Assembly (NCBI GenBank): GCA_026874595.1
Contig: CM049318.1
Span: 54,043,250-54,107,249 of the forward strand
Source of the DNA: Sipunculus nudus
Taxonomy: Eukaryota > Annelida > Sipuncula > Golfingiida > Sipunculidae
Direction of reading: 5' to 3'
DNA length: 64,000 bases
Shown here: positions 11,969 to 24,175 of the stretch, in pieces
How positions within the stretch are numbered: the stretch's first letter is position 1
How the letters are laid out: each line of letters starts with the position of its first letter
Notes under the pieces: generated by a model
The model's input: the letters and a program-made list of their open reading frames with translations, nothing else
The model's database searches: none
Told to the model about the DNA's origin: nothing
Program-made: the position numbers and the translations under genes

Positions 11969-13004
11969 AGAGGATCAAACGTGGGGATATTTCACAGTTA
12001 CTTATACTGTGGTTTGTTTCATATTCGCGAGGTCGCGATTTCCCTTTTTTATTGTTTCCAGAGACTTTTCTTCTCGCGATCTTAAAATGCAATAACCTAC
12101 ACTTAGTATAATCCATAGTATGTGCATTACCTCGATGATTATCTAATATGCGCGCTAAATCTTACAAAATCTGACGAGGACCAACGACAGCCAGTAGAAA
12201 AGTAAACGCCATTATGACAGAATACGATCAACAAGGATTGTTAAATTATTAATTGCGTATGGCACTCGGACATTTTCGATTTACAAATATTCTCACCGAG
12301 AAAGTAACTGAATTGATAGTATCATCAAAGCAACGTAAGAATTCCTTTAAGTATACGCTATAATTAGCGAATACGCTCAACAAGGGTCATAAATCAGTTA
12401 TGGTGTTTAGCACTCGGGAATCGTCAGTTCTAGCGTTTTCGTAAAGTGAAAGTAAATTATTTGTTGATTCCTTCAGGGAAATGCATGGATGGCTTTGAAG
12501 TAAACGCTACAAAGGAACATGATGAAAAAGGATTACTTGATCATTTATTTTAAATAGCACATAGGTGTCGTCTCTTACAGGTGACAGCAGTGTACATTGT
12601 ATATTATTAATGTTCATTCACATTTGGATACCTTCAAAAGGAATTATTAATTGGTGTATAAAAACAGAGGCGTCGCCGTATTTAAAGTGACAATGAGGAA
12701 TTGTCTGCCCCTTTGTCTTGCATCTTCCTGGTATAAAAGGGGTTGCTGAACACCCTGGCACAGGGGAGAAATAGAAAGAGGCAAGGAAGAAATAGTCGCA
12801 CAATGACTGGAACTGCTTTTCTGTATGAAGTCAAGTGACGTCAATTTATCTTCAAGGTGGTGGGAATTCTCTGAATAGCAGGGATGATAACATCCACTCG
12901 CTTAAAAGTGCGGGGAATATACAATCACAAATTCCGGTATCGCCACCCCTAATTAAACCACTATTATACACCTCTATTATACACCCCAGATATTAAAGTC
13001 CGAT

Positions 13005-13515
13005 TCAGGCTTTCCAGACAAGCGGGTATTTGTCCGCGCAGGACCCGCGGAGGTTCCCGCATGAGGAGAGCCCCTTTACATATGTGCGGATCCCTGCATG
13101 CGGATGACGCATTAATTCTGGTAAATGCACTTAATAAAAGTGTAATATTTTAATCTAATATTCAGTTTTAACATTTACACTAGGCAGTTTTAACATTTAT
13201 AAAAGGTATCTAACCAGCCAGGCTTCGATTGAGGCTGAACTCGTGCCACACGTTACCTAGAGTTGGTTTCCGGTCCGTCTCTCAATGAAAACTTGTCGTA
13301 TAGTCTTTTATTCGGCTTTTAATTACTGTCAGCTCTTTTACCTTTTCCATAGACAAGGGCAAATACCAGCAAATTATATAGAGCAGGTGGCATCCGCAGA
13401 AATCCAACATTGTCTGCTGGGGCCCGCACATATGAAATTAGGACAATGACAAATACATTCGATGGATTTTACCCGTGCGGGACCCGCAAGCATTGAGAGG
13501 CACCTATACGTTTTT
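13005..13515. mobile_element. Degenerate GC-rich inverted element, relative of 7078-7560
   Basis: CCGCGCAGGACCCGCGG, CATATGTGCGGATCC and, in inverted order near the right end, CCCGCACATATG and TGCGGGACCCGC repeat the vocabulary of the element at 7,078-7,560. The ends are worn. No coding sequence was seen. Confidence 0.5.
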
Positions 13516-13670
13516 ATCCTTCCGCACCCGCCCCCGCTTCCGTCATGCCTCGTCCGCCATCCGTCGTCTCTGTTCACACCTACCCGCTTTTTTTGTCGTC
13601 CACACCCGCATATCATCATCCTTGTTTCATATTTAATACACTGTTATCTTTCATGAAGGTTTATATATAT

Positions 13671-13676
<6 letters not shown>

Positions 13677-13734
<58 letters not shown>
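13677..13734. repeat. (TA)n microsatellite
   Basis: A long TA run after ACACACATATA. Poly-G runs at about 13826-13842 and 13899-13910 and a poly-C run at 14087-14098 follow. Confidence 0.97.
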
Positions 13735-13740
<6 letters not shown>

Positions 13741-14179
13741 TAATCAGCTTGAAATCAGGCCGAGTTCATCTCATATCCACTGGAAAAAAAGGTCACGTAA
13801 GGTTCTGAAAATGTATGTGTGTGTGGGGGGGGGGGGGGGGGGTTCCGGCCCGCGAAAAAAATAATTTGAAACCATTAAAAAAGGTTGGGACTGAAAGGGG
13901 GGGGGGGGGGGCTCCCCTAGATCCGCTACAGTGGAAAATTATATTACTGATAAAACATATGTTTCTTAATACAATGAGGAGTTTGATTCTAGATTCGAGA
14001 ATCTAAGAAATTATCTATTACCGCGTATCCTCTTAATCTTAATTTTATTTTATAGCCATTGACACGTCATTCTTTCTTCCTAATTACCCCCCCCCCCCAG
14101 CTCCTTTTATGACTTATATGATTTTATATCATTGCTTTAATGATATCAATTAATAATTAAAGCTTCAAGAGCGTGATTG

Positions 14180-15848
14180 TAAGGCAGTGAATGCTCACGC
14201 GCAAGTTCCAACATTTCTTACTGAAAGGTTGCGCTAAACCTTCACGTTTATGGTTCATGTTTTCCAGAGATCCCACTTGAGACTGTGATTGATAATCTGC
14301 ACTCTTTTGAAACACTGAAATGTCTTCGCTTTCGTCTCTGTAACTAACATTGCCCAAGAACCGACTTTGAATCTGGCGTTCTAGTCAATATTCTCATGGA
14401 AAACACGAGTATGTTCACCTGTAGGCGTGGGTTTTACTTTATCTAGTGAACCAACTCTTGTTTGTGCGTTGTTAGACTGGTACCCCGCTCTATTATGGCA
14501 CCGCTGCTCTAAGCCAATCATAGAGACGGGCGTACAACGCAATTTTCAGTACTCCCGGCAGACTGGTTCCAACTCAAGTCTGTATTACATATGATAAAAA
14601 TAAGCATTTCGTTTGCAAAGAGAAGTTGCCTAAAGTTGGCTGTACATTTCGTGTGACATTTATGATTAGGTTTATAGATACTGATAATAAACCAATGCCA
14701 CGTACAGTGGAATAACAAAGATACAGTATATCGTATCATCTACACATCAATCAGTCAGTTTTTGTGCAACAACTCGTTTTTCAATATTTGGAAACTATAA
14801 ATAACAAAAGAAAGTAATTTAATAAGAAATCTTCACTGATAACCAACCAGGATCGCGTGAACGTCCATGACAATCGGTATGAGCGTGCAGGCTGGAGTTG
14901 GAACCAGTCTACAGGTAAGTCAGGAGTTGCAACTGGACGTACTCAAGATGGCGTTGTACGCCTGTCTCTATGCTTGGCTGAGGGCCATAATAGAGCAGGA
15001 TACCAGTCTAGTGCGTTGTAATCCCTGTCCTCGTGAAATATCGACACGTTACCATACACGTTGGGCGATGCTGTACGTGGTCAAGAGATTCTACTTTTGA
15101 TTTCGCATTACATTCTCGGTTTTCGTGAAATATCTTCGCATGACCGCCCCGTGGTTTGTGAGACATGTTTTCTAAAGAATCTACCCTCGACTTTGTAGTA
15201 TAGTCCACGGCCTCATGGAAATTGCGAGCATGACCAGGCGAATTTAAAAAAAAATCTTCCTGGAATATCATGGCATGCCCACCTTGCTGTTTATGACGTA
15301 AATGATTCAATGACCTAACATGGGACTTCTCATTATAATAAACATCTTCATGAAATATCGTGGCTTGTCCACCTTGCGGTTTATGATTTAAGTTCTCAAA
15401 TGACACAACATTGGACCTCAAATTGTAAACTCCGTCTTCATGGCATATCCCCACATGCCCAACCTGTGGCTCTTGACGTGTATTCTCCAATGAACCAACA
15501 TTCGATCGTCAAATGTAGTTCATATTTTCATGAAATACCAAACATGCCAACCATCTGGTCAGTGTTTTATATTTACTAATGATCGAAGCTTTGGTTTCAC
15601 AGTGTAGTCTACGTTATCATGAAATATTCCAACATGTCTTTCCTGACTCCTGGGTCTAATGTTGTCCAGAGAGGTAACTTTAGATTTGACATGATAATTC
15701 ACATCTTCATGGCAAATGGAAATGTTACCCCTGCCAGGTTTTTGTTTTAAATTTTCAAGTGATCCGACCTTTGGTCTTCCATGATAGGTAACGTTTATAT
15801 GATATATTCTAGTGTGTCCCCCACCCGGCGCTTGCTTCAAATTTTAAA
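14180..15848 (-). pseudogene. Truncated, broken copy of the tau-like repeat gene
   Basis: Read on the minus strand, 15847-15559 matches repeats 2-5 of the intact gene at 34,757-36,706. Then 15490-15011 matches repeats 6 to 13 with units missing, and 14472-14180 matches repeats 13/14 to 16. The 96-residue head and repeat 1 are absent: homology stops abruptly at about 15,847, where the block-copy-2 DNA begins. Lesions include a stop inside the PGGG region of the repeat-5 equivalent (near 15,559), frameshifts, a fusion of two units that drops about half a repeat, and a 538-bp transposon at 14,473-15,010. Only about 12 units can be recognised against 19. It cannot encode a full repeat protein. 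Confidence 0.9.
14473..15010. mobile_element. Mutator-like non-autonomous transposon inside the tau-like pseudogene
   Basis: The element starts TAGACTGGTA and ends TACCAGTCTA. The inverted ends match at 26 of about 28 outer bases and continue, with small gaps, to roughly 110-120 bp (14473-14582 and 14888-15010). It is flanked by an exact 9-bp direct repeat GTGCGTTGT (14464-14472 and 15011-15019). The intact paralog has this sequence once, as GTGCATTGT near 35,255, giving the empty site. Long inverted ends and a 9-bp target duplication are the signature of Mutator-like elements. No transposase frame is present. Confidence 0.85.
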
Positions 15849-17186
15849 TGTTATTTGCCTTGAAACAATTTCCTAGGCAACATTTTTGAACGGAACACAT
15901 TTGCCTCTTCCCTAAAGAAACCGATGTATTTAGAAGCACCGATGCAGTGGCATTTGCAGTGCCGTAGCCTTACCAAAATGGCAAGGGGGGGGGGGGGGGG
16001 CAGTAAGCGGATGAAAGCCCCCCTGGGGAGGGTGGGAGTGGGTGTCCCCCTCCGACGGTGTGGAAAATTTTTATTTTTATATACTTCTGCATTCTGTGCA
16101 TTTTTTGCTGTCATTTATTGGTCAATGCTTATTTAGAAAAAAAAACCTTCTGAAATTAACTTTGTGAGTCAGAATCTAAGCAGTATGTCAGGACAATTTG
16201 AGCATAATAAAGGTTCTAATGCTGTTAGTTTGGGGAAATGACGTGTAAAATATGATATACCGAAAAGATTTGTCATGCTTTGTAACTACCAAAGTTAGAA
16301 TGCAGAACTACTGTGTCAAGTCCCTGTATCTTGTACGTGTGCAGGGTGACGACTGATCACACATTGTGCTTATCCAGAGAACTGCTTGATCTGACTGTCA
16401 TGCCGACTGTCAGCTGAGTTCCACAGGGTATTATGCTGGAGTTGACGTTTTCCTCACAGCTAGAGATCGGTAGGTTTCTGTTAATATCGTTTTATAACAG
16501 ATTACACATTAGAAAAGAAATATGCATGTGTACTTGTTGACCCTATTTGCACATGGCAGCATGGTCCGCCAGCTGATTCTGATATAAGCTCTCACAGTTC
16601 AGAGAAATTTATACATATTTGGTTTGGCTAGATGGTTGTACGACGATGTAAGCACCGGGTTATAGTGTGTAGATTGTATTAGCCTGTATAATCATTAATA
16701 ATAGTCTTACTTCGGGAAATATATAAATCCTGGCCGGGCATATCTTGTAGAAGCCCTGTTGTGCCATGTGGTTCCGTGTTTAAATACAGTAATGATTATT
16801 GGTTATAGGCTTGGTTGACTGCAGAATGATAACCTCGGATGGGTTGATTCGCTCAGTAGACCATCTTTGGAGTTTAAATTGTTTAACAAGCCACTCTGAT
16901 GTTTACATGAAATCAGATGATTGTTACCTTTTTATACAGTCATAATGGGGATACCATGTATTGGATATTTGAGATAACAGTAACATAGTTTAACTTTGTT
17001 AGTGGCTGGAACATGTGTATAAGTTTAATGACATGTTTATGTCTTAATTTGATGTAACGCTACCAACTAAAAATTGATGTATACCATGATGTATTAGCTG
17101 TAACACTTTTTTGTGTTTCAGGTTGTTTGGTACAGGTTTGTGGTAACGGTGCACGACACAGATGTAAAGCCAAGTAAAGCTCTAAG

Positions 17187-17342
17187 ATGGACAACCTTTG
17201 TGTTGTGTTTGACCGACAAACTTACTACCCTGAGAGCACCATTGACCGTGCGTGTAAAGAGGTTAGGGATATATTTTTGAAACCAGCTTTTCTTCTGCCT
17301 CATCTGTATACAGAATCTACATGGCTTACGGTGGCCAGTTAG
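17187..17342 (+). pseudogene. Arrestin-N-like exon remnant, copy 2
   Basis: An acceptor-like TTTTTTGTGTTTCAG ends at 17121. An ATG at 17187 opens 51 codons starting MDNLCVVFDRQTYYPESTI and ending at TAG 17340. VVFDRQ.YYP resembles the first beta strand and loop of arrestin-domain-containing proteins, but the downstream residues are not convincing and no second exon was seen. The other block copy stops after 20 codons. It is most likely a relic, possibly not coding at all. Confidence 0.28.
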
Positions 17343-17739
17343 TATAACATAATAATTAACTGTAGATAATTCCTGCTAGAAAAGTTCTTATAATGCCTCA
17401 GTGATGAATGTGAAAGCTTGTTTGTAAACAAGGTGCTAGTAAACACGCGTTCATGTTGAAAAAGAAAACAGAAAAAAGCACGATTGAAGGCGTTGGCTGT
17501 ATATGCGCAAAACTTAAAAAAACACACCAGTTGCAAAACATCATTTGCAAAACTCATCTGACTTGTTGATTTCCTTGTTGAATATGTTTCGATTTTGTTG
17601 TGTGTGGCTCCCCCGTTATAAACAAGTGGGTGTCAAGGACTTAACAATCTATGAAAACACCTGTATAATATAATCATATAGATTATATATGCCTCAGTGA
17701 TGAAATTTTAAGTTATTTTGTGAATGACTTAAGACAGGA

Positions 17740-17842
17740 CCACACACTAGGTCGGAGCAGCTCGCGTAGATCACCGACCTTGAGGCCAACCTGCCAAGGT
17801 CTGGTCATCAGGGGATATATCCTGGTGGCAGTCTATCGGGGA
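17740..17842 (-). other. Conserved exon-like segment, copy 2
   Basis: The acceptor-like TTGTTTCAG before 17842 and the following about 100 bp match 5383-5250. The frame that is open in copy 1 is interrupted here by an indel and a TGA, so if this was an exon it has decayed. Confidence 0.3.
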
Positions 17843-17977
17843 CTGAAACAAGGAATGAACGCCAATAAACGCTCAAATTAATACGCATACACTGTTACCC
17901 TAACCAGAAATCACACATTTTAAGGATTGTTTATTGTAAGTAGAAAAGACATTATAATAATAAAATAATATGTGAAG

Positions 17978-17980
<3 letters not shown>

Positions 17981-18023
<43 letters not shown>
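17981..18023. repeat. (TA)n microsatellite
   Basis: A run of about 21 TA units just before the copy-2 minisatellite region. Confidence 0.97.
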
Positions 18024-18025
<2 letters not shown>

Positions 18026-18221
18026 GGTAAAGCCGATTAATCCGTAATCGAAGTGTAGGGGTAATATATATATGTGTGTGTGTGTGTTTGTATATGCTAA
18101 TCAAACATGTGACAGGTAAAAGTCCATATCTTAAGTGATCTTAATTTAGTTTTCAGATGAGAAAATTCCTGTTTTGTATCTAATGCTCTAATATCATGCT
18201 AGTCAGATTAGCTGATGTTAG

Positions 18222-18473
18222 GTTGTAGCTTATGGTATAAACAAACACTGATGCTGGTGGACATTAGACTGTAAAAACAATTTTGTTGCCGTTGGACACC
18301 TGGTGGTATAAACAAAATAATGATGCTGGTGATCAGCTTGTGGTACTAACAAAATTTTGATACCGGTGGACAGCTGGTGGTTTAACAAAATATCGATGCC
18401 GATGGACAGCTGGTGGTATTAAGAAAGTATTGATGCCGGTTGGAAGCGAATGATATTAACAAATATTGGTGCC
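18222..18473. repeat. 36-37 bp minisatellite, copy 2
   Basis: About seven diverged units of GGACAGCTGGTGGTATAAAC type plus an AT-rich half. Partner of 5785-5970. The unit number differs between the copies. Confidence 0.8.
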
Positions 18474-20128
18474 TCATTAGTCGGACTGGGTTGGACAACC
18501 CCTTAACCCTCTTTCCATAATCCAGGATACGCCCACGATAAACAAAGGTTATAAAACATAAAGACATAATTATACCATGAGTACGGATTTAAGATTACAT
18601 GTACATTTGTTGAAGTTAAGATGTAAAAATTAAGGAGTGATCCTAAATAGTTAGAATTCAATGTAAAATCTATTATAAAGACGTCAGAGAATATATAGGA
18701 ATTGTGTGCTTTATAAAAAATCGATCGTTAAGGAGTTAAAATGCATGAAAAAAAAAATACCATAATATTATCACAAGGTCTGTGCACCAACTTAAACCGG
18801 ATTCCCATCTAACGATTTTTTATTTACTTTAGCGGCCGGAAAACTCTACAAGTTACCCCGACTTAAACATTTTGCGGACAGATCACTAGACTTTTCTGGC
18901 CATTTTAGTCACTTCTGCCTGCGTCTCCAGGAATTCCGTTGTCGTTGTGAACAATAAGAGAAGGAAATTTAGAGAAAAAAACGGCCAATATTTTAGTTCT
19001 GGCATCATGTCAACTGATTTTTGGCCCGAATTTAAAAATATTCGGGCCTGCAGCACCCACACCTTAACCCATCCTGCCCATTTTTCCGGCCGCCAAAGAG
19101 TCGGCTTAATGAAGCGCGAAAGGATAATAAGGCTCCTGAAACTAGCGAAGAATCAAGAAAATTCATTTTAGAAATATTTATTTAATGATAAAAAAAAACT
19201 TGCATTTTGTAGGGAATACATTGACCTTTAAGGAAGTATAAAATGATCTGTTACTTATATAACAAAAGAAGGATGAGTCAATATTTAAATATTCAAACGT
19301 AAAATGAAACTGTTTCTACTTCTATTACAAGACGCTTCCACAAGAAAAGTATGAATACTAATGAATACCTGTGGGTGAAAATACCAATTAACATTAATTA
19401 TCGTTGATATTTCAAGGAAAGATGAATTGCAGCTTTACTGGCCCATTAGAACGTGGGTCACGGGTTTTGAGCAAAATTCAACGAGTCATCATCTCTGTTA
19501 ATAAACGATGAAAAAAAAGATTTTCATAAAATTTACTGTATGGCGGATTCAGCCATTTGTTTTAATTCAATGACAACAATTATTTGTTGTTCGAAGATCA
19601 GCTGCTATCTGTCTTTAACCATTTGAACTCAAGGTCGGGAAATATTGTTTTCTCTGTTGATCATGGTCGTACCCGCGCAGGATGAGCCATTTGCAACCTT
19701 AAATAATGGAAATCATATGCCCCACGGCCGTGTGTCACAAACGAATGCGTCATTGCCAGCCATGGGGATGATTGGCACCGGGATCACAAGTGTCGTAGAC
19801 ACCGGGCCTGGGTGACGCATGAGAGGAAGCGAGTCCCGTAGCGCTGTCACGTAAAACTCAAATGGAATTCTGCAGATTTACATGCTTAGGTTGAGAATTA
19901 GACAAGTCTGCATTTCTATTAATATCGAGGTAGTTGACCTTAGATATGTTTTTAACATTATTTGTATTTGTCTTTTGATGAAAAGTGAAACATACCAGCA
20001 CATGTGCATAATTTTCTGTCGACAGTGGTACAAATGATGCCGCCACAGCTGCCCTGTCTCACAAGTGAGCGGGTTCTCGTCTGATGACATTCCCAGTACC
20101 ATGACCAAGTACAAATACTCCAGCTCCC

Positions 20129-20245
20129 TCACGACCCTGGGATGCAACTAAAGGGGTTACAACTACGACGACGGCGTCTCCAAAACAACCAGGAGTCCGA
20201 AGGGGCTGGCAGCACCAGCACGACCGCCAGCAGCAGAGGTGTCTG
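20129..20245 (-). pseudogene. Signal-peptide exon remnant, copy 2 (start lost)
   Basis: The minus-strand frame reads TPLLLAVVLVLPAPSDSW, then a run of five arginines and a Cys-x4-Cys tail. It ends at a TGA (20131-20129) that overlaps a donor-like GTGAGG. Compared with copy 1 (7870-7748), about 20 bp including the ATG are missing, so translation cannot start here. A hydrophobic core followed by a polybasic stretch and a short Cys-containing tail recalls a secreted-peptide precursor, but no family is recognised. Confidence 0.35.
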
Positions 20246-20519
20246 GTGCACGGACGATACAAACACGTTACGGTGTTAACGTAAAGGTATTCAACATACT
20301 CTCTGGTTCAATTGGTCTATTTCTATTTAATAATTTGTGTAGGAGTGAGCTGGTGATGTTATTGTTATGTCAATCAAAAGCTAAAGCCAATAAGCGAGCG
20401 TGAGGAAACGATGAGATACTTCTTGATATATTGCTGTGCACTAACCGTACATTATAACCAAACCCCATACACGTTAAGGTCTCACTGTTGTCAAACTACC
20501 TTGGTTCAGTTTAGCGTTA

Positions 20520-20522
<3 letters not shown>

Positions 20523-20602
<80 letters not shown>

Positions 20603-20630
20603 AATGTAAATATATATATATATATATTCA
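20523..20630. repeat. (TA)n microsatellite
   Basis: A long TA run interrupted by a TTAATGTAAA-type spacer, at the same place in the duplicated block as 8151-8195. Confidence 0.97.
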
Positions 20631-22164
20631 AATTATTTCTAGCCCAATGATATTTACATATTTGGAATATATTGATATAAAGCAAATTTAAAGCAATAAC
20701 ATCATCTTAAAATACACAAATTTCACAAGGCGTTTTTTCTGTATAGTTATTATCTTTTTTGACAAACGAACCAATACTTCTTTGTTATAAATGGGTTGCC
20801 ACTGCTCTATAGAAAAAAAATCATGCTTTGAAATTGTGTGCAAAGTAATATAGATTTTTTCCCTCAATCAGTTTTAGATTGTAAGAAATACCCCTCTCAA
20901 AATAGTGTGTTCGAGAAAATAGCCAAAGACTGGAAGGAACAATTCTGTCGTAGTTAGGTTACTGAAATGTGAATACAAGGTCAGAGGTCACGGGAAACGA
21001 TAAGGCACTTGCCCGTGTTACAATTTGCCCAGTTTTCTAAGAAAGGAACGATCTCCTTTAAAATGCTAACCATAGCTCAGTGCAAACCTACCATTTTCAT
21101 ATATAGGGAAATTTCGTTGGTTTGGGCATACAAATACATGGATGCGTTTTAAGCAAACGCCAGAATGAACGCTCAACAAAGATTAATAAATTATTTATGG
21201 TATATAGCACTCAGGCATGTTCTGTTTACAAGTTTGTACAAAGTCCTAATATTCTAATTGTTAATTTGACGTAAGCATCGCATGATTTTCTTTTAAGTAA
21301 ACGCTGTAATGAGAGAACGCGCTCAACAAGGATTAATAAATCATTTTTTTATCCACAGGAATTGGGGAAACGTAATTTCACACACTTCCATAAAGTGCAA
21401 GTAAATCATTTGTTGGTTAGATCATGGAAATGCATGGATGACTTTGAATCAAAGGCTACAATTGACACCCTGAACTAGGTTTTCTAAATCATTTATTTTA
21501 AATACCACACAGGCGTCGTCGGTTTACAGGTGACACCAGTTTGTATTATTAATTTTTACTTTCAAATAGAATTATTAAATGGTGTGTAAAAACACTGGCC
21601 TCGCAGTATTTAAAATGACAATGATGAATTGTCTTCCCTTTGTCCTGCATCTTCTTTGTTTATTCCCGTTGAGCCTTGACAGACAGTATATAACACCAGC
21701 ATATCCTTTTATTTAGAATGTGTTCATATTCAAATAACACATGCATGGCAGGAATCCTTCTTTGACATAACAACACATTTTCTGTGCATTCATGACTATT
21801 AATAACCAGTGTATCTGTCTATGCATGTTTTCTTGAATCTCACCACAGAACACGTTACTTACATGAGTCATTTTACTGTGGCAGTGAGGGACGGATACGG
21901 GATCTTGGGAAAGGGGGTTTTGATCACCCTGGCACAGGTAAATGAGTGTGCGAAGACTGCTTGTACAAATTACATTTCATATGCACAGGTGGGGAAGAAA
22001 AAGCCGCGCAGTATCTGGAATTTCTTTTCTGCATTAAGCCAAGGGACGTCAATTTATCTTCAAAGGGGGGGGGGTGTTAAGGGTGACGCGCAATCGTGGG
22101 AGGTTAATGAAATGTTGGGACAATTGTTTCATAAACCTATAAATATTAAAATATCACATTTGCC

Positions 22165-22170
22165 ACACAA

Positions 22171-22235
<65 letters not shown>
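22165..22235. repeat. (CA)n-(TA)n-(CA)n microsatellite
   Basis: CA units, then about 20 TA units, then CA units. The 152-residue ORF around it depends on these runs and has no other support. Confidence 0.95.
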
Positions 22236-23313
22236 TTTACCTTATATTGTTTGGGTGCCCTATTTGAAATACCTCACAACCAAGTATAAGGTTTACAATA
22301 AAAATACTATGTTTTCAGGATAGGTCAATTCTAAACATAGCTCAGTTACATAATATTTTAGTGTTAATTCACTGATGAAGAAATGGAACCAAATGCTATT
22401 AATCTAAATGTGAATATATTTGTTTTATTTCCAAAACACGGGAAATATGTATTTTATATATTTATATAAATATTATTCTCTGAATAGCAGGGATGATAAG
22501 ATGCACTCTCTTAAAAGTGCGGGGAATATACAACCACCCACCCCCACCCCCCTCCTGTACTTATGCCCCTGATTAAGCATATATCATTCTATTCCCCCAG
22601 TTATTTTGGGTTGATAAAAGGAGCACGTCCCCTGACAGTCTTATTGGCAAAAAGCAATATTAGCCAACCAGCAAACACCATGAATTGTTCTTATTTAAGA
22701 CATGAGATTGCATTTTTTGAAAGTATGTCAATGGGCCAAGGTTTTGGAATAACCTGGTTGCCATGGAAGCATTTAAATCTGTATCCTTGGACCATGGTCA
22801 TATACATTCTAGCGTGGTTGTCAGCCTTGAAAAAAAATGTTAACTAAAGTTTTTTCTAGGACCTTTTCCGGTCGACTGTATATGGTTTGCGATCGGCCAG
22901 GCTCACTGAATAACACCTGCGACCGACGAATGTCCAGTAATATTGTCTATTTCTGGCACATTTGATATTAAAGTGTGGGCTGAACTTAAAATGACACGGG
23001 TCAGTGTTAGAATATATCTCAGCCGATACAGTTATACATTGTTTACATACGGCGTGGACTTCATAATCAGACCCAACAGTCTACATATAACACTGTTTAT
23101 ACACATGCATAAAATCGATAACCTGGATTACAATGTATTGCTTGCTTGCAAATTCGTTCAATACATGATATCTGCTTGGCCTTAAACTGGATCAACCAAT
23201 ATCCAGACATGTGACTGTATCATTCGCTTAGTAATTTTTTCCATGTTTCTATTGGCCACGACACATCATATTTGCCAAATATAACCTCTGGCAAATATAT
23301 ATCAATCTATAAG

Positions 23314-23342
23314 CAAAAAAAAAAAAAAAAAAAAAAAAAAAT
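23314..23342. repeat. Poly-A run
   Basis: About 29 uninterrupted A's, possibly the tail of a retroposed copy. No target duplication was identified. Confidence 0.9.
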
Positions 23343-24104
23343 GCCTACAATCTCAATCTGGCTATACCAACCCACTGGCAATCATGCTAATGTCTTTTTT
23401 TTTATTACAAATTATATGGACTATAAGCCAAAATAAAAACAATATCATTACTATTGTGAGATATTAAAATAAAATACACTGTAATATATTTAATCTAACC
23501 TGAGCTACACTCCCGATTATCCACAAGCAGATTGATTACATTCATTGCAGTTCTGACAGTGTATCAATCTGTTGAGCTATAACTGAATATATTACTCTTT
23601 TTTCTGGCGTAATATAATGTTCTCTTAAGGTATGGTTCAACCTGCTGTTAAGACAGTTGTTTGTTAACATGTCACAAATTGTAACTGTTGCAACTGGGAT
23701 CTTCTTACTTGACATCCAGGGAGGTCCATGCAAAATCTCCTAAGAAACCATAAATTAGGTCTCCGTTACCCATATCCTCCGAGCTAAGCTTCAGTTGAAT
23801 AGGGATACCACCTACAAAATTGGCATTCAGATGATAAAATTCCTTTTGTGAATGTCTTCTTGGTCAGCTGAGCGTCATGACCCATAGGTCACTTGTTTTT
23901 GTTAGGGATAGGTCCATGGCCTGTTGATGGCACTGTCTGTTAAATGAGGATGAAGGTATCCATATGATAAGAATGATATGTTTGTTATTAAGCCTTCTGG
24001 ATTTGAGGTTATATATACGTGGGGTTAGGAATAATCCAGAAGTTATAACCTGTCGATAAGACATTAGAGCGAATTTCTGAGGTTCAACGAGATTTCACCA
24101 TAAT

Positions 24105-24175
24105 GCCATTGAAGCACCTGTGGGGTTTGATCCGGGGGCCTTCAGCTCCGAAGTCCAACTGGAGTTGGAGTTAAA
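24105..24175 (-). mobile_element. tRNA-derived SINE head (degenerate)
   Basis: Read on the minus strand, TTGGACTTCGGAGCTGAAGG followed by CCCGGATCAAACCCC is a worn tRNA-type body with a B-box. The better copy is at 46,665-46,740. Confidence 0.45.

Larger units (their letters stand above)
4036..12920. repeat. Diverged segmental duplication, copy 1
   Basis: This block realigns with about 15,850-22,560 in the same orientation. Readable partners are 4036-4100/15852-15905, 4505-4815/17080-17410, 5240-5400/17730-17870, 5575-5990/18060-18475, 6250-6730/18480-19000, 6760-7010/19600-19890, 7570-8150/19930-20520 and 12200-12740/21160-21660. Copy 1 also has an internal second copy: 10,630-11,900 resembles 12,640-12,920 and both match 21,565-22,480. 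Between matches the copies differ by insertions such as the foldback elements at 7,078 and 10,905. Boundaries are approximate, by eye. Confidence 0.8.
15850..22560. repeat. Diverged segmental duplication, copy 2
   Basis: This is the partner of 4,036-12,920. The two begin at the same sequence, ATTTGCCTTGAAACAAT, at about 15,852 and 4,038. In copy 2 this joins directly to the truncated tau-like pseudogene; in copy 1 it does not. Copy 2 is shorter because it lacks the foldback elements and the internal second copy of the right third. A poly-G run lies at 15985-16000. Confidence 0.8.

Noticed and set aside
14473-15010. An intron inside the tau-like pseudogene
   Set aside because: Its ends lack GT-AG, it has long inverted ends, and it is flanked by a 9-bp duplication, all of which mark a transposon.
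21809-22267. 152-residue plus-strand ORF
   Set aside because: It lies in the duplicated block, the other copy does not keep the frame, and its end is microsatellite.
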